DNA of 64,000 nucleotides. Origin: Dorea_D hominis. Lineage in GTDB: Bacteria; Bacillota; Clostridia; Lachnospirales; Lachnospiraceae. The notes beneath the pieces are model-generated. The model was not told where the DNA came from. It did no database searches and was given only the letters and a program-made list of their open reading frames with translations. The position numbers and the translations under genes are program-made. The stretch is taken from contig NZ_JACOOY010000001.1 in assembly GCF_014287705.1 (NCBI RefSeq), positions 231,602 through 295,601 on the forward strand, in the 5' to 3' direction. Positions 1-8,444 of the stretch are shown here, one piece after another (the stretch's first letter is position 1; each line of letters starts with the position of its first letter).

Positions 1-277
1 ACAGTTCATCGATATCTGTATCCGGATCTTCCACATAGGCTTCCAGAGCCGCCGGTGTGATTCGCGGATTCTGCCCCTTGTTCGCTGTGTTCAAAATCAT
101 TACAAGTGCTTCCACGTCACCACCGAGCATCTCTGCCGCATAATAATTGAATCCAACGTCCTTTTTCATGCCCGGAACTTCTTTCACCGGAACTGCGATC
201 ATTTTATTCATATCTCTTAAAAAGCCAATACCAAACTTAAACTCATATGTCTGCCCATTGATTACTAATTCTTCCAT
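1..277 (-). CDS. Phage tail assembly chaperone-like protein (partial, runs off the window)
   Basis: The ATG at 277 has a good AAAGGAG site 8 bases upstream, and the frame is open to the window edge, giving the first 92 residues. The protein starts MEELVINGQTYEFKFGIGFL, the style of small proteins encoded just after the major tail protein in Firmicutes siphophages, which act as tail assembly chaperones (gpG-like) on the tape-measure protein. The position directly downstream of the major tail gene fits. In many phages this gene has a programmed frameshift near its end, but that end is outside the window. The family call is by context and N-terminal resemblance only. Confidence 0.6.
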   Translation of the reverse strand, partial: MEELVINGQTYEFKFGIGFLRDMNKMIAVPVKEVPGMKKDVGFNYYAAEMLGGDVEALVMILNTANKGQNPRITPAALEAYVEDPDTDIDEL

Positions 278-363
278 TGTCTTACTCCTTTCGCGAAAAA
301 TGAGGATACCGCAATGTGTATCCTCATGTATATTATCTTACTCATGCATATTACTCGTATATA

Positions 364-915
364 TTACGGACCTGTCTTCTGGGTATCTGCAAATACATAA
401 TTTGCAAGCTCCTGCTGTTCCTTCGTAACTGTCGCATAACCAGCTTCGCCTTTTCCGTTACATCCGAATGTAAGTGAAACTTCTACATTGTCTTCTGCAT
501 TGGATGTATATTCCAGTTCTGTAAGATACCCCTGGAAATATTTTGCTTTGAATTTTTCTGCATCTGAAGATGTTCCTTTTTCAAGCAAATTCACTTCCCA
601 GATCTCCAGAAGTTCATCGTTGTCCAGTGCCTCTTCCAGCTTATCAATGGTTGTATCCCCTTTTGCCAGAATACTGGTCGCAGTGATTTCAACTTCCAGT
701 GCGCCCGGTGTACGGATCGTTCCATCTTTTGTGGCAGTTGTATCTGCATCCTTGGACTTGGTACGTCCGTTTTCTGTCGTAAATGCGATTCCTTTCGCAC
801 TCTCTGTTGCCGCTTCTTTTAACAGACGGTATAAGTAAATGATTTTTTTACCCTGTACCGCCTCTGTGTTACTTTCTGAAAATACCTGCAATCCCTGCAT
901 TTCTTTCCTTCTCAT
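364..915 (-). CDS. Phage major tail protein, TP901-1-like
   Basis: A roughly 183-residue protein whose early GKKIIYLYRLLKEAAT stretch and following T/S/A-rich beta-strand pattern resemble the TP901-1 family of tail-tube subunits, which stack as hexamers to form the tube of long-tailed phages. It lies between a tail-terminator-like gene and a tail-chaperone-like gene, the normal siphophage order. Several in-frame ATGs exist. I chose 915 because AAAGG lies 9 bases upstream, but 900 (AAGGA, 5 bases) is equally possible. The longer frame starting at 1014 overlaps the previous gene and is unlikely. Confidence 0.75.
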   Translation of the reverse strand: MRRKEMQGLQVFSESNTEAVQGKKIIYLYRLLKEAATESAKGIAFTTENGRTKSKDADTTATKDGTIRTPGALEVEITATSILAKGDTTIDKLEEALDNDELLEIWEVNLLEKGTSSDAEKFKAKYFQGYLTELEYTSNAEDNVEVSLTFGCNGKGEAGYATVTKEQQELANYVFADTQKTGP

Positions 916-928
916 TTTCATCATCCTT

Positions 929-1324
929 TCATGAAAAACTAAATTCAAACTCCAGCACACCGTGCAAGAGTGCCTGTTTCGTAGTGGTGTCCGGAAGGAT
1001 CCTCTGTTCAGCAAGCTTTACTGACCAGCTAAAGTTCCGTGTGTGTTCTAAGCTCCGGCACAACTCTTTTATACTCAGCATGATCTGAGAGACCGTACCG
1101 CGCTTTCTCGGATTGTCGTGCCAGACATGGACCGTCTGACTCACTTTTCCGATGATCGCGTCCTTCGTGTCCTGATCCGCCTGCGTAGTTGCTCCGAGAT
1201 ATACAAATGGATACGCCGTTCCTTCCGGCGGCAAAAAGGTGTCGTAAACACCAATGCCTGTATTTTTATATTTTTCTTTCAGCGCGATCAGCAGTGCGCT
1301 GAATATTTCCTGCTGCGGATCCAT
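929..1324 (-). CDS. Phage tail terminator / tail completion protein
   Basis: A 131-residue protein beginning MDPQQEIFSALLIALKEKY, with the pattern Y-D-F-L-P-P ... YPFVYLG and later VHVWHD. This is typical of DUF3168/gp17-like tail terminators, which cap the growing tail tube and join it to the head. It ends 14 bases before the chosen start of the major tail gene and begins 4 bases after the HK97-gp10-like gene, so it is part of the head-tail joining operon. Assignment is by pattern and gene order. Confidence 0.7.
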   Translation of the reverse strand: MDPQQEIFSALLIALKEKYKNTGIGVYDTFLPPEGTAYPFVYLGATTQADQDTKDAIIGKVSQTVHVWHDNPRKRGTVSQIMLSIKELCRSLEHTRNFSWSVKLAEQRILPDTTTKQALLHGVLEFEFSFS

Positions 1325-1328
1325 TCTC

Positions 1329-1664
1329 TCACCTCACCAGTTCATTTAAATCTTTGACAAATTTCTTCTTCTGCTCATCGTAAGCGGGCTTCAGATAAGG
1401 CTGCGCCTCCATGAATCGTGTACCGTATTCAACGTAAGCTGCATAGTCTGCCGCAGGCTCTACCTCTGCTGTCATTCCATTGTCTGTAACATCCAGTCCA
1501 ATACTTCGTTTTAAATTACCCGAATCAACCGGCGCATTTTTCTGTGTCTTCCCTTGCAACTCTGCGCCGTTCCTTCTTACGACTGTTCGCACTGCTCCGA
1601 GGTCCATATTCCGCTTAAGTTTCGCCTCCAGCTTGTCAAAGCCGTCTATCCTTACTCCTGCCAC
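1329..1664 (-). CDS. HK97 gp10-like phage morphogenesis protein
   Basis: A 111-residue protein with the hallmark sequence PVDSGNLKRSIG near residue 50 and YAAYVEYGTRFM near residue 85, followed by QPYLKPAYDE. These identify the HK97-gp10/minor tail component family involved in head-tail assembly. The start codon at 1664 overlaps the stop of the upstream head closure gene by one base, which indicates translational coupling. The length is normal for the family. Confidence 0.85.
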   Translation of the reverse strand: MAGVRIDGFDKLEAKLKRNMDLGAVRTVVRRNGAELQGKTQKNAPVDSGNLKRSIGLDVTDNGMTAEVEPAADYAAYVEYGTRFMEAQPYLKPAYDEQKKKFVKDLNELVR

Positions 1665-1966
1665 TACAATACCTCCGATACGACAAAAGACTGCTTCGTC
1701 CGCAGTCTTCTGCTCATGTCAACTGTATAAATCTTCTTTCCAATCCGTATCCTGTCAAACGGATCTAAGTAATGATTCTGTAAATGTATGGTCAAACTTC
1801 CCTGTTTCAGCCCACCGTACACTAACTGCATTGTCTCTGTTCCGGTATCCATCACAGATGCCATCAGCTCAGTTTCGCTTACATGCTCATCTTCATAATC
1901 GCCTGTATTCGGATCATACTCACCGGATGTGATCATCTGCATAAAAACAGGTGTATCATATCTCAC
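1664..1966 (-). CDS. Phage head closure / head-tail adaptor protein
   Basis: A 100-residue protein with the typical small adaptor pattern: TGEYDPNTGDYEDE near the N-terminus, LVYGGLKQGSLTIHLQ in the middle and a closing DRIRIGKKIYTVD. Members of this family (SPP1 gp16-like head closure) seal the portal-connector and make the docking site for the tail. It overlaps its upstream neighbour by four bases and its downstream neighbour by one base, so the genes are probably translated as a coupled set. Confidence 0.7.
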   Translation of the reverse strand: MRYDTPVFMQMITSGEYDPNTGDYEDEHVSETELMASVMDTGTETMQLVYGGLKQGSLTIHLQNHYLDPFDRIRIGKKIYTVDMSRRLRTKQSFVVSEVL

Positions 1967-2289
1967 AGAAACCTCACCTTGCCTTTCGTTATCTCTTTCT
2001 GGTTGTCCAGATATGAACGGATATCATCCATATATCCGGCAAAATCATTATCAGACCAGGAAAGGCTTTCTCCCTCTACGGTATGAGAAGAAAGCCCTTC
2101 TGATCCAATCCGGTTGAATCGTATGATTGCAACGTCCAGAATGATATAATTCAGTTCTTCAGGAGGTTCGATCCCGCCAAGCAAAAGTTTCAGCCGGCTC
2201 TTTGCTGCAGTTAAAATCAACTGCAGCTTTTTGTCCTGGCTTACATCTTCTTCCGGCAAGCCGAGCAATGCTTTCAGATTATCCAGCAT
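1963..2289 (-). CDS. Phage head-tail connector protein (gp6-like)
   Basis: A 108-residue mostly helical protein, starting MLDNLKALLGL and including a long helix with KLQLILTAAKSRLKLLL and later ILDVAIIRFNRIGSEGL. This pattern is that of the gp6/gp15-like connector subunits that form a ring under the portal. The ATG at 2289 is chosen because GGAGGG lies 7 bases upstream. The TTG at 2304 lies on that ribosome binding site. It follows the capsid remnant by about 18 bases, which is the usual place for a connector gene. Confidence 0.75.
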   Translation of the reverse strand: MLDNLKALLGLPEEDVSQDKKLQLILTAAKSRLKLLLGGIEPPEELNYIILDVAIIRFNRIGSEGLSSHTVEGESLSWSDNDFAGYMDDIRSYLDNQKEITKGKVRFL

Positions 2290-2307
2290 AGCCTGTCCCT
2301 CCAAACT

Positions 2308-2985
2308 TTACTCTCCTACGCTCACGACTACATCACCGGAACGAACGGCTTTGTAATTCTGATCACATTCAACCAGAGTGATGTGATGAGAGGCAGTTGA
2401 CGCAATCTCAGATTCGCCATCCCATTTAGTCCAGTTCTTCACATCCATTCCGCAAGTTACATTTGTAGCAGATGCCGCATCCTTATATTTCCAGCTATTT
2501 CTCGGAGACATCAACTGTTCTTTCACAGACAGTTTTGTCAGTCCTGCTCCTGAACCAGCTTCTGATGTTACATCCAGCGTTCCTAATGTCTGTGTATCAG
2601 AGCTACCGACTGAAATATAAGCAATTGCATCCAGATATTCACAGAAAAGACGTAAGCCCATGATTGCAAAGTTATCAGAAATCATACGTCCGTAAGTGCC
2701 CTCTGTATGGAATCCGATAAAGCCTGTCTCCGCATCCGTTGTAAATGCAAGGCCGGCTCTTGCGAACTCTGAATCTCCCGGATCAACATAGTATGCAGCA
2801 AGGTTGTTGAGCGGTGTCGCAACTACAACATTCTGCGGAATCTCAGATGTAATAAACACAACGTCTGCTCCAAGGAAATCTGTCATATACTTAAATCCAA
2901 ACGCTGTCTGCAGAGTGATGTCAGCAGCTCCAAGGTATTTATACACATCCAGCGTATTTACCCATACAGCAACACCAGTAGCTCT
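2308..2985 (-). pseudogene. Major capsid protein, N-terminally truncated by a deletion
   Basis: About 225 codons encode a capsid C-terminal part, with motifs such as TPLNNLAAYYVDPGDSEFA, GFIGFHTEGTYGR and FAIMGLRLFCEYLDAIAYI, typical of HK97-fold major capsid proteins of Firmicutes siphophages. The only early start codon is a GTG at 2946 with no ribosome site, and the frame stays open upstream (VAVWVNTLDV is in frame). The region expected to hold the capsid N-terminus is occupied by a truncated DUF1492-like gene in another frame. The family normally has roughly 130-170 more residues before this point. I read this as a deletion scar near 2975-2990, so the gene probably makes no functional capsid. 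Confidence 0.75.
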
Positions 2986-3224
2986 AACCGTTGTACCTCG
3001 TCCTTTTGTCGTCTTCGCTCTTGTCTGCTTCGCTGGAACTTCGTGGCGATTTTATTTCTTTCAGCCTTATCTTCTGCAAACTCCAATTCGTGTAAAAAGT
3101 CCTGCAGCCTCTTGTCTTCTTTTCCAACAGCTTCACGAGCCATCTCATACTCTGACTTAACCTGATCAATATAATTTAAGAATCCCTGTAACAGTTCGGA
3201 AGGCTGTCTTTGCGTGTTTTTCAC
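2958..3224 (-). pseudogene. DUF1492-like phage protein, C-terminally truncated at the deletion scar
   Basis: An 88-residue frame beginning with GTG (its TGA overlaps the replication gene stop as GTGA). It is rich in charged helical sequence: LHELEFAEDKAERNKIATKF then QERRRQKDEVQRLE. This matches the N-terminal half of DUF1492-type proteins, which in Clostridia phages stand just before the small terminase gene. The expected continuation (an EPIV-x-F type helix and a basic C-terminus) is missing: after RLE the frame runs seven residues into capsid DNA and stops. The gene appears to have been fused to the capsid gene by an internal prophage deletion. Confidence 0.65.
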
Positions 3225-4084
3225 TTTGCGTCACCTTCTTTCTCCGGTACACCCAACAGTCCCCTTTCCAGTTTCTCCATGTTATAATCACGCCCCGAAA
3301 AATTATTTGCCTTATTCTTCTGTCCGGATCCGGGCTTTCTTTTTCCTGTTTTCAGTTCGTAGAATCCTTTATATCCTCCCGCCGTAGCCTTCTTAACGAT
3401 AGCGATCTGTTCCTCTGCCTTGTCGCTCAGTGTTTTCAGATCATCCCTCAGAGCCTGTATCTGTTCCGGAAGGATTTCTCCATAATTATGTTCACGGACA
3501 AGAAGGTACATCTGAAAAGCCTGTTCAAGTTCTGGATGTTGAAATGCTATATTATTATTTTTATTATTTACTTTACTTTTCTTTGTGTCATTTTTCTCGG
3601 AATTTAATGAGTTTTTCCCGGAAAAATCCTTGTATTTTCCGGAATTTTCTTCAAAAAGTGTGCACTTAATAAAAGGTTCTGTATCTTCTTCATTTAGAAG
3701 CCAGTACCTGCCTACTTCTAACGGCGTTCTACTCTTTCGCATTCTTTCTTTAATACCAAGCTGATACCGCCTCTGTATCCCGGCAGAGGTCAAGACCTTG
3801 TCCAAACTAAAAAGTGTGTTATCAAACAGTGACCGTTTTAGCAGGAAGTTCAAGACCTGCTTCACCTTATTCTGATCTATCCCGAGTTCATCGGAAATGA
3901 TATATTCAAAATCATCATCCACCTTGATGTAATATCCCTGACGATAGATCTCGCACAGCAAGAATAAATAAATCAATACTCCATCGGATTTGTATCTTGC
4001 TTTCAAAATCCGAATCTTATTATCTTCAAAAAAATCTATATCAAATGGAAAGTAAAGAAGGCCTTTTAGTCTCGGTCTCGCCAT
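3221..4084 (-). CDS. Phage replication protein, Lin1244/DnaD-like
   Basis: A 287-residue protein starting MARPRLKGLLYFPFDIDFFE. The first 110 residues match the winged-helix N-terminal domain (DUF4373, Lin1244/Lin1753 type) of phage DnaD-like replication initiators: FDIDFFEDNKIRILKARYKSDG, then LLCEIYRQGYYI. A low-complexity N/K-rich linker at about residues 165-180 leads to a C-terminal helical part. It follows rusA with a 15-base gap and is expected to help load the replicative helicase at the phage origin. Confidence 0.75.
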   Translation of the reverse strand: MARPRLKGLLYFPFDIDFFEDNKIRILKARYKSDGVLIYLFLLCEIYRQGYYIKVDDDFEYIISDELGIDQNKVKQVLNFLLKRSLFDNTLFSLDKVLTSAGIQRRYQLGIKERMRKSRTPLEVGRYWLLNEEDTEPFIKCTLFEENSGKYKDFSGKNSLNSEKNDTKKSKVNNKNNNIAFQHPELEQAFQMYLLVREHNYGEILPEQIQALRDDLKTLSDKAEEQIAIVKKATAGGYKGFYELKTGKRKPGSGQKNKANNFSGRDYNMEKLERGLLGVPEKEGDAK

Positions 4085-4099
4085 GTCGCACCTTCTTTC

Positions 4100-4534
4100 C
4101 TAATTCGCATATTCCTCCACTGTCACATCCAGTCCTTCTATTGCCGAATATGCTTTCTTAGCTGCCACCAGAACAATCTGCGTGTCATCGTGGTAAGCTA
4201 CGCCATTCAACGCATCTGCTACAACCTTTACGATGTTGTCCACATCTGGCTTCTTAAGCGGAAGTTCTTTTCCCTCCAACATAAGTGCAGCACGCTTTTT
4301 GCTTGTACTCTTCGGAGGGGAGAATCTGGCTACGATCCGAAGTGTTACCGGCTTTCCCTGTTCCAGGAACATTCCGCCGCATGCATTCAAGAACTGGTTC
4401 TTAATATAATTTTCATACAGCAGGTCTTTTTCCGGTGTGTAAGACATTGTATTTCCGGTATGTTTATTCCGGACTGTCTTCGCTCTCGCTTTACCCTGTG
4501 GTTTTCCCGGCACATGAAATGTCACTGATTTCAC
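4100..4534 (-). CDS. rusA: RusA-family crossover junction endodeoxyribonuclease
   Basis: A 144-residue protein with the RusA pattern: VPGKPQGKARAKTV at the N-terminus, then a central KKPDVDNIVKVVADALNG containing the two aspartates that bind metal, followed by YHDDTQIV with a third acidic site. RusA resolves Holliday junctions by paired nicking, which suits the RecT-based recombination genes nearby. The start is GTG at 4534 with AAGGAG 7 bases upstream. The 109 bases before it contain a cysteine-rich reading frame but no start codon that I would accept. Confidence 0.85.
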   Translation of the reverse strand: MKSVTFHVPGKPQGKARAKTVRNKHTGNTMSYTPEKDLLYENYIKNQFLNACGGMFLEQGKPVTLRIVARFSPPKSTSKKRAALMLEGKELPLKKPDVDNIVKVVADALNGVAYHDDTQIVLVAAKKAYSAIEGLDVTVEEYAN

Positions 4535-4643
4535 TGGCTGCTCCTTTCTTCCTGCGGATGCTGAATTGCTTCAGATCATCCACAGGACATCTGCATGGTT
4601 TACAAGTTACTTTTGTGATACACTTCCATAGGAAGTTGCAAGC

Positions 4644-5384
4644 TTAAGCAATTATCGTAATTTTATGTTCCTCAATCTGATCACTTAATTCATATTCCAG
4701 ATAATCTTTAATTTTCTTCATAACTACATTCTTCCACAAACCACCATCGGCTTCTACCAGTTTAAATGCCGGTCCCCTGTCATTATCTTTAATGCGGAAT
4801 ATATAAGAACTCTCTGGCTGTTCGATTTCCGCAAATGTACGATATGGTCTAAGTTTTACCGGATTCGGCACGATTACATCACTCAGTTCTACACCCGCTT
4901 TAATCGTCGTTTTTTGTGAAACTCCATCATCAGAATAATTTGCTGTTGTTCCAGATTTGATATTCCCAGATACCTGCATAATAGTAAGCAGATCCTCTGT
5001 CTGTAAAAAGTTTGACTGCAATTCTATCAGAAAACGTTCCTGATCATAATAATTGTCAAATGCAAATTCATTTACGATTGCTTCTGCAACCATTAAACTT
5101 TCTCTTTTTCTCTCATCGATTAACCCTGAATACAAGCTCACTCTGGTTGGGCTTACTACATGGAGAATAGATGTTTCTCTTAATTCTTCTGGTTTCCCCT
5201 TAATGTAATCTACTAATGCTGTCAATGTATTTACCGAAAGGCTACTTGCCATAGGGAATCTGTGATATCTGACGAGATCTCTTGTACAATATGTACTTCC
5301 TTCTATCTCCACAATTTTCGGTTCCATACTCTTTTCTTTCAATCCTGTAATGTACTGCAATGCGTCTCTTAATCCTTCTACCAT
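4644..5384 (-). CDS. Conserved phage protein of unknown function in the recombination module
   Basis: A 246-residue acidic protein starting MVEGLRDALQYITGL, with AGGAGG 9 bases before the ATG. It shows a short N-terminal helix, a LSVNTLTALVDYIK segment near residue 50, and a beta-rich C-terminal half with FAEIEQPESSYIFR. The layout faintly recalls DUF2303 (YfdQ) phage proteins, but I cannot confirm this. No catalytic motif, signal peptide or membrane segment is visible. It sits between RusA and the RecT group, so a role in phage DNA recombination or replication is possible but unproven. Confidence 0.65.
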   Translation of the reverse strand: MVEGLRDALQYITGLKEKSMEPKIVEIEGSTYCTRDLVRYHRFPMASSLSVNTLTALVDYIKGKPEELRETSILHVVSPTRVSLYSGLIDERKRESLMVAEAIVNEFAFDNYYDQERFLIELQSNFLQTEDLLTIMQVSGNIKSGTTANYSDDGVSQKTTIKAGVELSDVIVPNPVKLRPYRTFAEIEQPESSYIFRIKDNDRGPAFKLVEADGGLWKNVVMKKIKDYLEYELSDQIEEHKITIIA

Positions 5385-5398
5385 CTACCAATTCCTCC

Positions 5399-5824
5399 TT
5401 ATGCTTTCTTCCTCAAATCAACAACTTTATTTTCGACAATTTCACCCGTAGTTGCATCTACTTTGTTTCCATCCACTTCCACTACGCTTTCAGGGACAAC
5501 TACCGGCACGTCATTTATAGACATCTGCCCCGGTATCTGGTTTCCCATTTCAACGGCTTCTACTTCTCCGGTCTGCAGGTTTTTACCCATACTAAATGCT
5601 GTGACAGCTCCAAGTGCCGGTGCAAGCGTTGTCTTTGTCTGTACACCGGTAGCAACAAAGTTACGCTCTGCATTTGGTTTAAATGCAATTGTAACTGTAA
5701 TTTTTCTTGCAGCACCGGCATCCGTGTTAGGATTTTGAATGTTCTCTGTTACCTCTTCAATGGCCCTGTTCACCTGTGCAGAAAATGCTCCATTTGCAAA
5801 TTTCTCTAAATCTACATGTTTCAT
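5399..5824 (-). CDS. Hypothetical phage protein
   Basis: A protein of about 141 residues starting MKHVDLEKFANGAF, preceded by AGGAGG. It has an N-terminal helix (LEKFANGAFSAQVNRAIEEV), then a beta-rich middle part (ARKITVTIAFKPNAERNFVA), and a V/E-rich end closing with VVDLRKKA. I do not recognise a named family. It lies 15 bases upstream of the gene above and just downstream of recT, so it belongs to the same transcript. A GTG at 5827 is an alternative start. Confidence 0.6.
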   Translation of the reverse strand: MKHVDLEKFANGAFSAQVNRAIEEVTENIQNPNTDAGAARKITVTIAFKPNAERNFVATGVQTKTTLAPALGAVTAFSMGKNLQTGEVEAVEMGNQIPGQMSINDVPVVVPESVVEVDGNKVDATTGEIVENKVVDLRKKA

Positions 5825-5843
5825 CACTTATGTACCTCCTGTG

Positions 5844-6776
5844 TTATTTATTGAAAAACTCCGACTCAATATCGGAGGAATCCCCCTGTGCCTCTTCCGC
5901 ATCTATGTGTACTTCCTGCAACTCCTGATCCACAACCACGTCAGCTGCTTCTGCATCAGTTGTGTTATTTTCTACATAATCTACAGATCCATCTTCCTGA
6001 ATAACTGCCATGTCTTTATCAATTGCCTTCTGCAGATCGATACTCATGGTTCCCCATTTACTGATCAACTGACGAAGCATTGTTTTGTGCGCCATACCAT
6101 CAAAATCCTTGAACCAGAAGGAAGAATATTTCCATAAATCTTTTTCTGGAATTTTCCCCTGTTCTAACAGTTCCAACGATTTTGCTCCACCATTCTTATA
6201 GAAAGCAAACGAATATTTTTCTGCATGTGCCAACATTTTCTGTTTCGACCAATAAATGCTATGTCTATATCCATTCACTTCCTCGAACATTGCATAATAT
6301 CCGATTGTCGGAGTGCTTTCTCTTTCGTAGTCATCTTCGATCAGATTTACTTCCAGTTCTTCTTCCAGCGGATTATAAGAAATCAATTCTCCTTCTTTTA
6401 TAGAAACAACATTGATCTTTTTGTATACCCCACTTCTCTTAGCCAACTGAATATATCCCTTATATCCGAGCTGAAACTGTGCTTCCTTACATCCCTTTTT
6501 CTTATTGTCGAATGGGACCATATAAAACTGTCCAAGCTGTGGCGACGGCGAAAGATTCAAGGCCTCTCCTAGCAATGCTGCTGATAAAATACTTGGATTT
6601 GTACACTCCTGCAATGCCGGAGTTGTCTGGACTGCAGATACAATACTGGAAATGAATCTTGTTCCGTTCTTTCCGCCAACCACACTGTTAATCTGCTTTT
6701 TAACAGCATCCTGCGTCAGATAAGCTGTTAAGCCAGTCTTTGCCGTTTTCTTTACCAAACTGTTACTTACTGCCAT
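5844..6776 (-). CDS. recT: RecT-family single-strand annealing recombinase
   Basis: A 310-residue protein from MAVSNSL (ATG at 6776). It contains the RecT signatures SAALLGEALNLSPSPQLGQF near residue 75, QFQLGYKGYIQLAKRSGVY near residue 105 and KTMLRQLISKWG near residue 240, then an acidic tail ending EFFNK. RecT anneals complementary strands during phage recombination. It overlaps the DUF1351 gene stop by a few bases and is paired with the YqaJ exonuclease gene two genes upstream, the usual exonuclease-annealase arrangement. The 7-residue longer frame to 6797 lacks a ribosome site. Confidence 0.92.
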   Translation of the reverse strand: MAVSNSLVKKTAKTGLTAYLTQDAVKKQINSVVGGKNGTRFISSIVSAVQTTPALQECTNPSILSAALLGEALNLSPSPQLGQFYMVPFDNKKKGCKEAQFQLGYKGYIQLAKRSGVYKKINVVSIKEGELISYNPLEEELEVNLIEDDYERESTPTIGYYAMFEEVNGYRHSIYWSKQKMLAHAEKYSFAFYKNGGAKSLELLEQGKIPEKDLWKYSSFWFKDFDGMAHKTMLRQLISKWGTMSIDLQKAIDKDMAVIQEDGSVDYVENNTTDAEAADVVVDQELQEVHIDAEEAQGDSSDIESEFFNK

Positions 6777-6780
6777 ATTT

Positions 6781-7653
6781 TTATTCCACCTTTCCAAATC
6801 TTAAATGATTTTCTTTCATATAATCACGCAGAGCCATCAACTGCTCTTTCGTTCCCCATACACGGAAGTCCAAACACATCAGGTTTTCTTTTTCAACTGT
6901 TGCTTCCGGCGCTGTATCCTCTGCTGTTGTAACCTCTGCTGCATCTGCCGCCGCAACCGGCTCTGCGTTCTGCGCTGCCAGTTCTGCTGCTTTTCTTTCT
7001 TCTTCCGCTTTCTCTTTGGCGAGACGTGCTTCCTCTTTCCGCTTCTGGATATCCGCAAGCTCCTGTCCTTTCCGGATTGCCTGTGTAAGATCCAGTGTCT
7101 TCTTATAGACTTCCAATGCTTCAAAACTGAACTCCTGAAGATGATTGATCGTTCCAACCTCTTCGCCGATCCGGTACATGATATCCTTCATCTGGCTTTC
7201 TACCTTGGATAATGGCACAGATGCATTTAGCCATTTTTCATCCCAGATCATTTCGACTGTTACGAAATTCTGAAAACCAATTGTCTTAAATAATTCCTGT
7301 ACTTCTTTTCGCTTTTCTTCCCGTTTCATCTGCTCGACTTCTTTAATCTGTGCATCAATCAGCTTAGCCGGTTCATCGATCAGTACAGTGACTTCTTTTA
7401 ACTGTTTTTCAAACCGATTATACGGTTCCATACACAGCTTTTTGACTCTCTTGCGTTCGTCTTCAAATGCAGCCTTTAGCTTATTCAGGTTTGCTCTGTC
7501 CTGTTTTGCTTCTTTAATAGAGTTCTCTGTAAATACAAGTCCTCTGTAGTCTTCCATCATGGCTGCGATTCCGGCTTTGATTTCTTCATGGTTCCACTCG
7601 ATTTCCCGCACGAATCCATCTTCCTGCGGACTTAAAATCTTTAATTCCAACAT
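6781..7653 (-). CDS. DUF1351 phage protein, recombination-associated
   Basis: A 290-residue protein with the DUF1351 layout: a short N-terminal beta part (MLELKILSPQEDGFVREIEW), then a long charged coiled coil (residues about 60-230) with an alanine/glutamate-rich segment, and a C-terminal FRVWGTKEQLMALRDYMKEN module. DUF1351 proteins are encoded between YqaJ-type exonucleases and RecT in many Firmicutes phages. Their exact task is unknown, though the location suggests help to the recombinase. The stop overlaps the recT start, indicating coupling. Confidence 0.8.
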   Translation of the reverse strand: MLELKILSPQEDGFVREIEWNHEEIKAGIAAMMEDYRGLVFTENSIKEAKQDRANLNKLKAAFEDERKRVKKLCMEPYNRFEKQLKEVTVLIDEPAKLIDAQIKEVEQMKREEKRKEVQELFKTIGFQNFVTVEMIWDEKWLNASVPLSKVESQMKDIMYRIGEEVGTINHLQEFSFEALEVYKKTLDLTQAIRKGQELADIQKRKEEARLAKEKAEEERKAAELAAQNAEPVAAADAAEVTTAEDTAPEATVEKENLMCLDFRVWGTKEQLMALRDYMKENHLRFGKVE

Positions 7654-7663
7654 AAAATACCTC

Positions 7664-8323
7664 CTATATTATCGGGATGGTTCGCGGAGGCATCCTGTCG
7701 CTCTCCACGAATCCCCAAAATTTCTTTTCTTCCCGAAGTAGCATGGCAAGATCCTCTTCCACTTCTGAGCGTTCTATAAAATAATGCCTGACTGCGGTCT
7801 GCCTTTCGCCGCCCCAGTCTGTATTCAAATGTGCTCTTAAGACTACGAACTGCCAGCCGGTAACTAGCAAATAATGCAGTATCTGCGTGTAATAGTTGTC
7901 CGGGATACGCTTTTTCCATTTCTCGTACTGTGTAGATCGTAAAATATTGGTGGTCTTGATCTCCAATATTCCTTTTCGACCGTTCTGGTCTGTCAGCTCT
8001 CCATCTAAGGAAGCCTGCATGAATGGATATTTCTTACTCTGCAATATCCGGAATTCATGATGCTCCACTTCGTATTCCGGATAATCCAGTTTGAAAAGCT
8101 CACGTATATACTCCTCCGCTTTTTTTCCATAAATCACATAAGGCTTGTCCGATATATCTTCCGGTACTGTCCTTCCGGTTTTTTCTTCAAACAGATCGAT
8201 ATTACTTTTATATGGATTCTTTCCCATAACTGCACTGGCATCACTGCCGCCTATTCCATTCATTCTGCCTTTCAGCCAATGTTCTTCATCTTCAAAATCG
8301 TAGATCTTAAAAATATCATTCAT
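7664..8323 (-). CDS. YqaJ-family phage exonuclease
   Basis: A 219-residue protein with the YqaJ/lambda-exonuclease order of motifs: WLKGRMNGIGGSDASAVMGKNP near the N-terminus, then PFMQASLDGEL with the first catalytic aspartate, then ILEIKTT (the E-x-K catalytic pair) and YYTQILHYLLVTG. Such enzymes resect double-stranded ends to give 3-prime tails for RecT. Its ATG overlaps the stop of the small zinc-ribbon gene. Length and motifs appear complete. Confidence 0.9.
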   Translation of the reverse strand: MNDIFKIYDFEDEEHWLKGRMNGIGGSDASAVMGKNPYKSNIDLFEEKTGRTVPEDISDKPYVIYGKKAEEYIRELFKLDYPEYEVEHHEFRILQSKKYPFMQASLDGELTDQNGRKGILEIKTTNILRSTQYEKWKKRIPDNYYTQILHYLLVTGWQFVVLRAHLNTDWGGERQTAVRHYFIERSEVEEDLAMLLREEKKFWGFVESDRMPPRTIPII

Positions 8324-8444
8324 GCTTGCTTCCTGATCTGCCTTTCACCTGTAATTCTTTCTTGTACTCTTCACATTCCTGGCACTCACATTTTTCGCCC
8401 GGATCAAGATTCGCCCCGCAAAAAGGACATTCATTGTAATACAT
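8316..8444 (-). CDS. Small zinc-ribbon phage protein (42 aa)
   Basis: An ATG at 8444 begins directly after the TAA of the upstream gene, and the frame ends overlapping the start of the YqaJ gene (ATGAATGA). The 42-residue product starts MYYNECPFCGANLDPGEKC and continues with CECQEC, giving a CPFC...CECQEC set of cysteines that should hold one zinc ion. The tight packing between two phage genes, with overlaps at both ends, supports a real gene. No function is known. Confidence 0.65.
   Translation of the reverse strand: MYYNECPFCGANLDPGEKCECQECEEYKKELQVKGRSGSKHE

Noticed and set aside
4535..4643. Cysteine-rich frame on the minus strand (CNFLWKCITKVTCKPCRCP) before rusA
   Set aside because: No acceptable start codon or ribosome site in this frame; it ends next to the rusA ribosome site and may be a decayed zinc-finger gene, but it is too weak to call.
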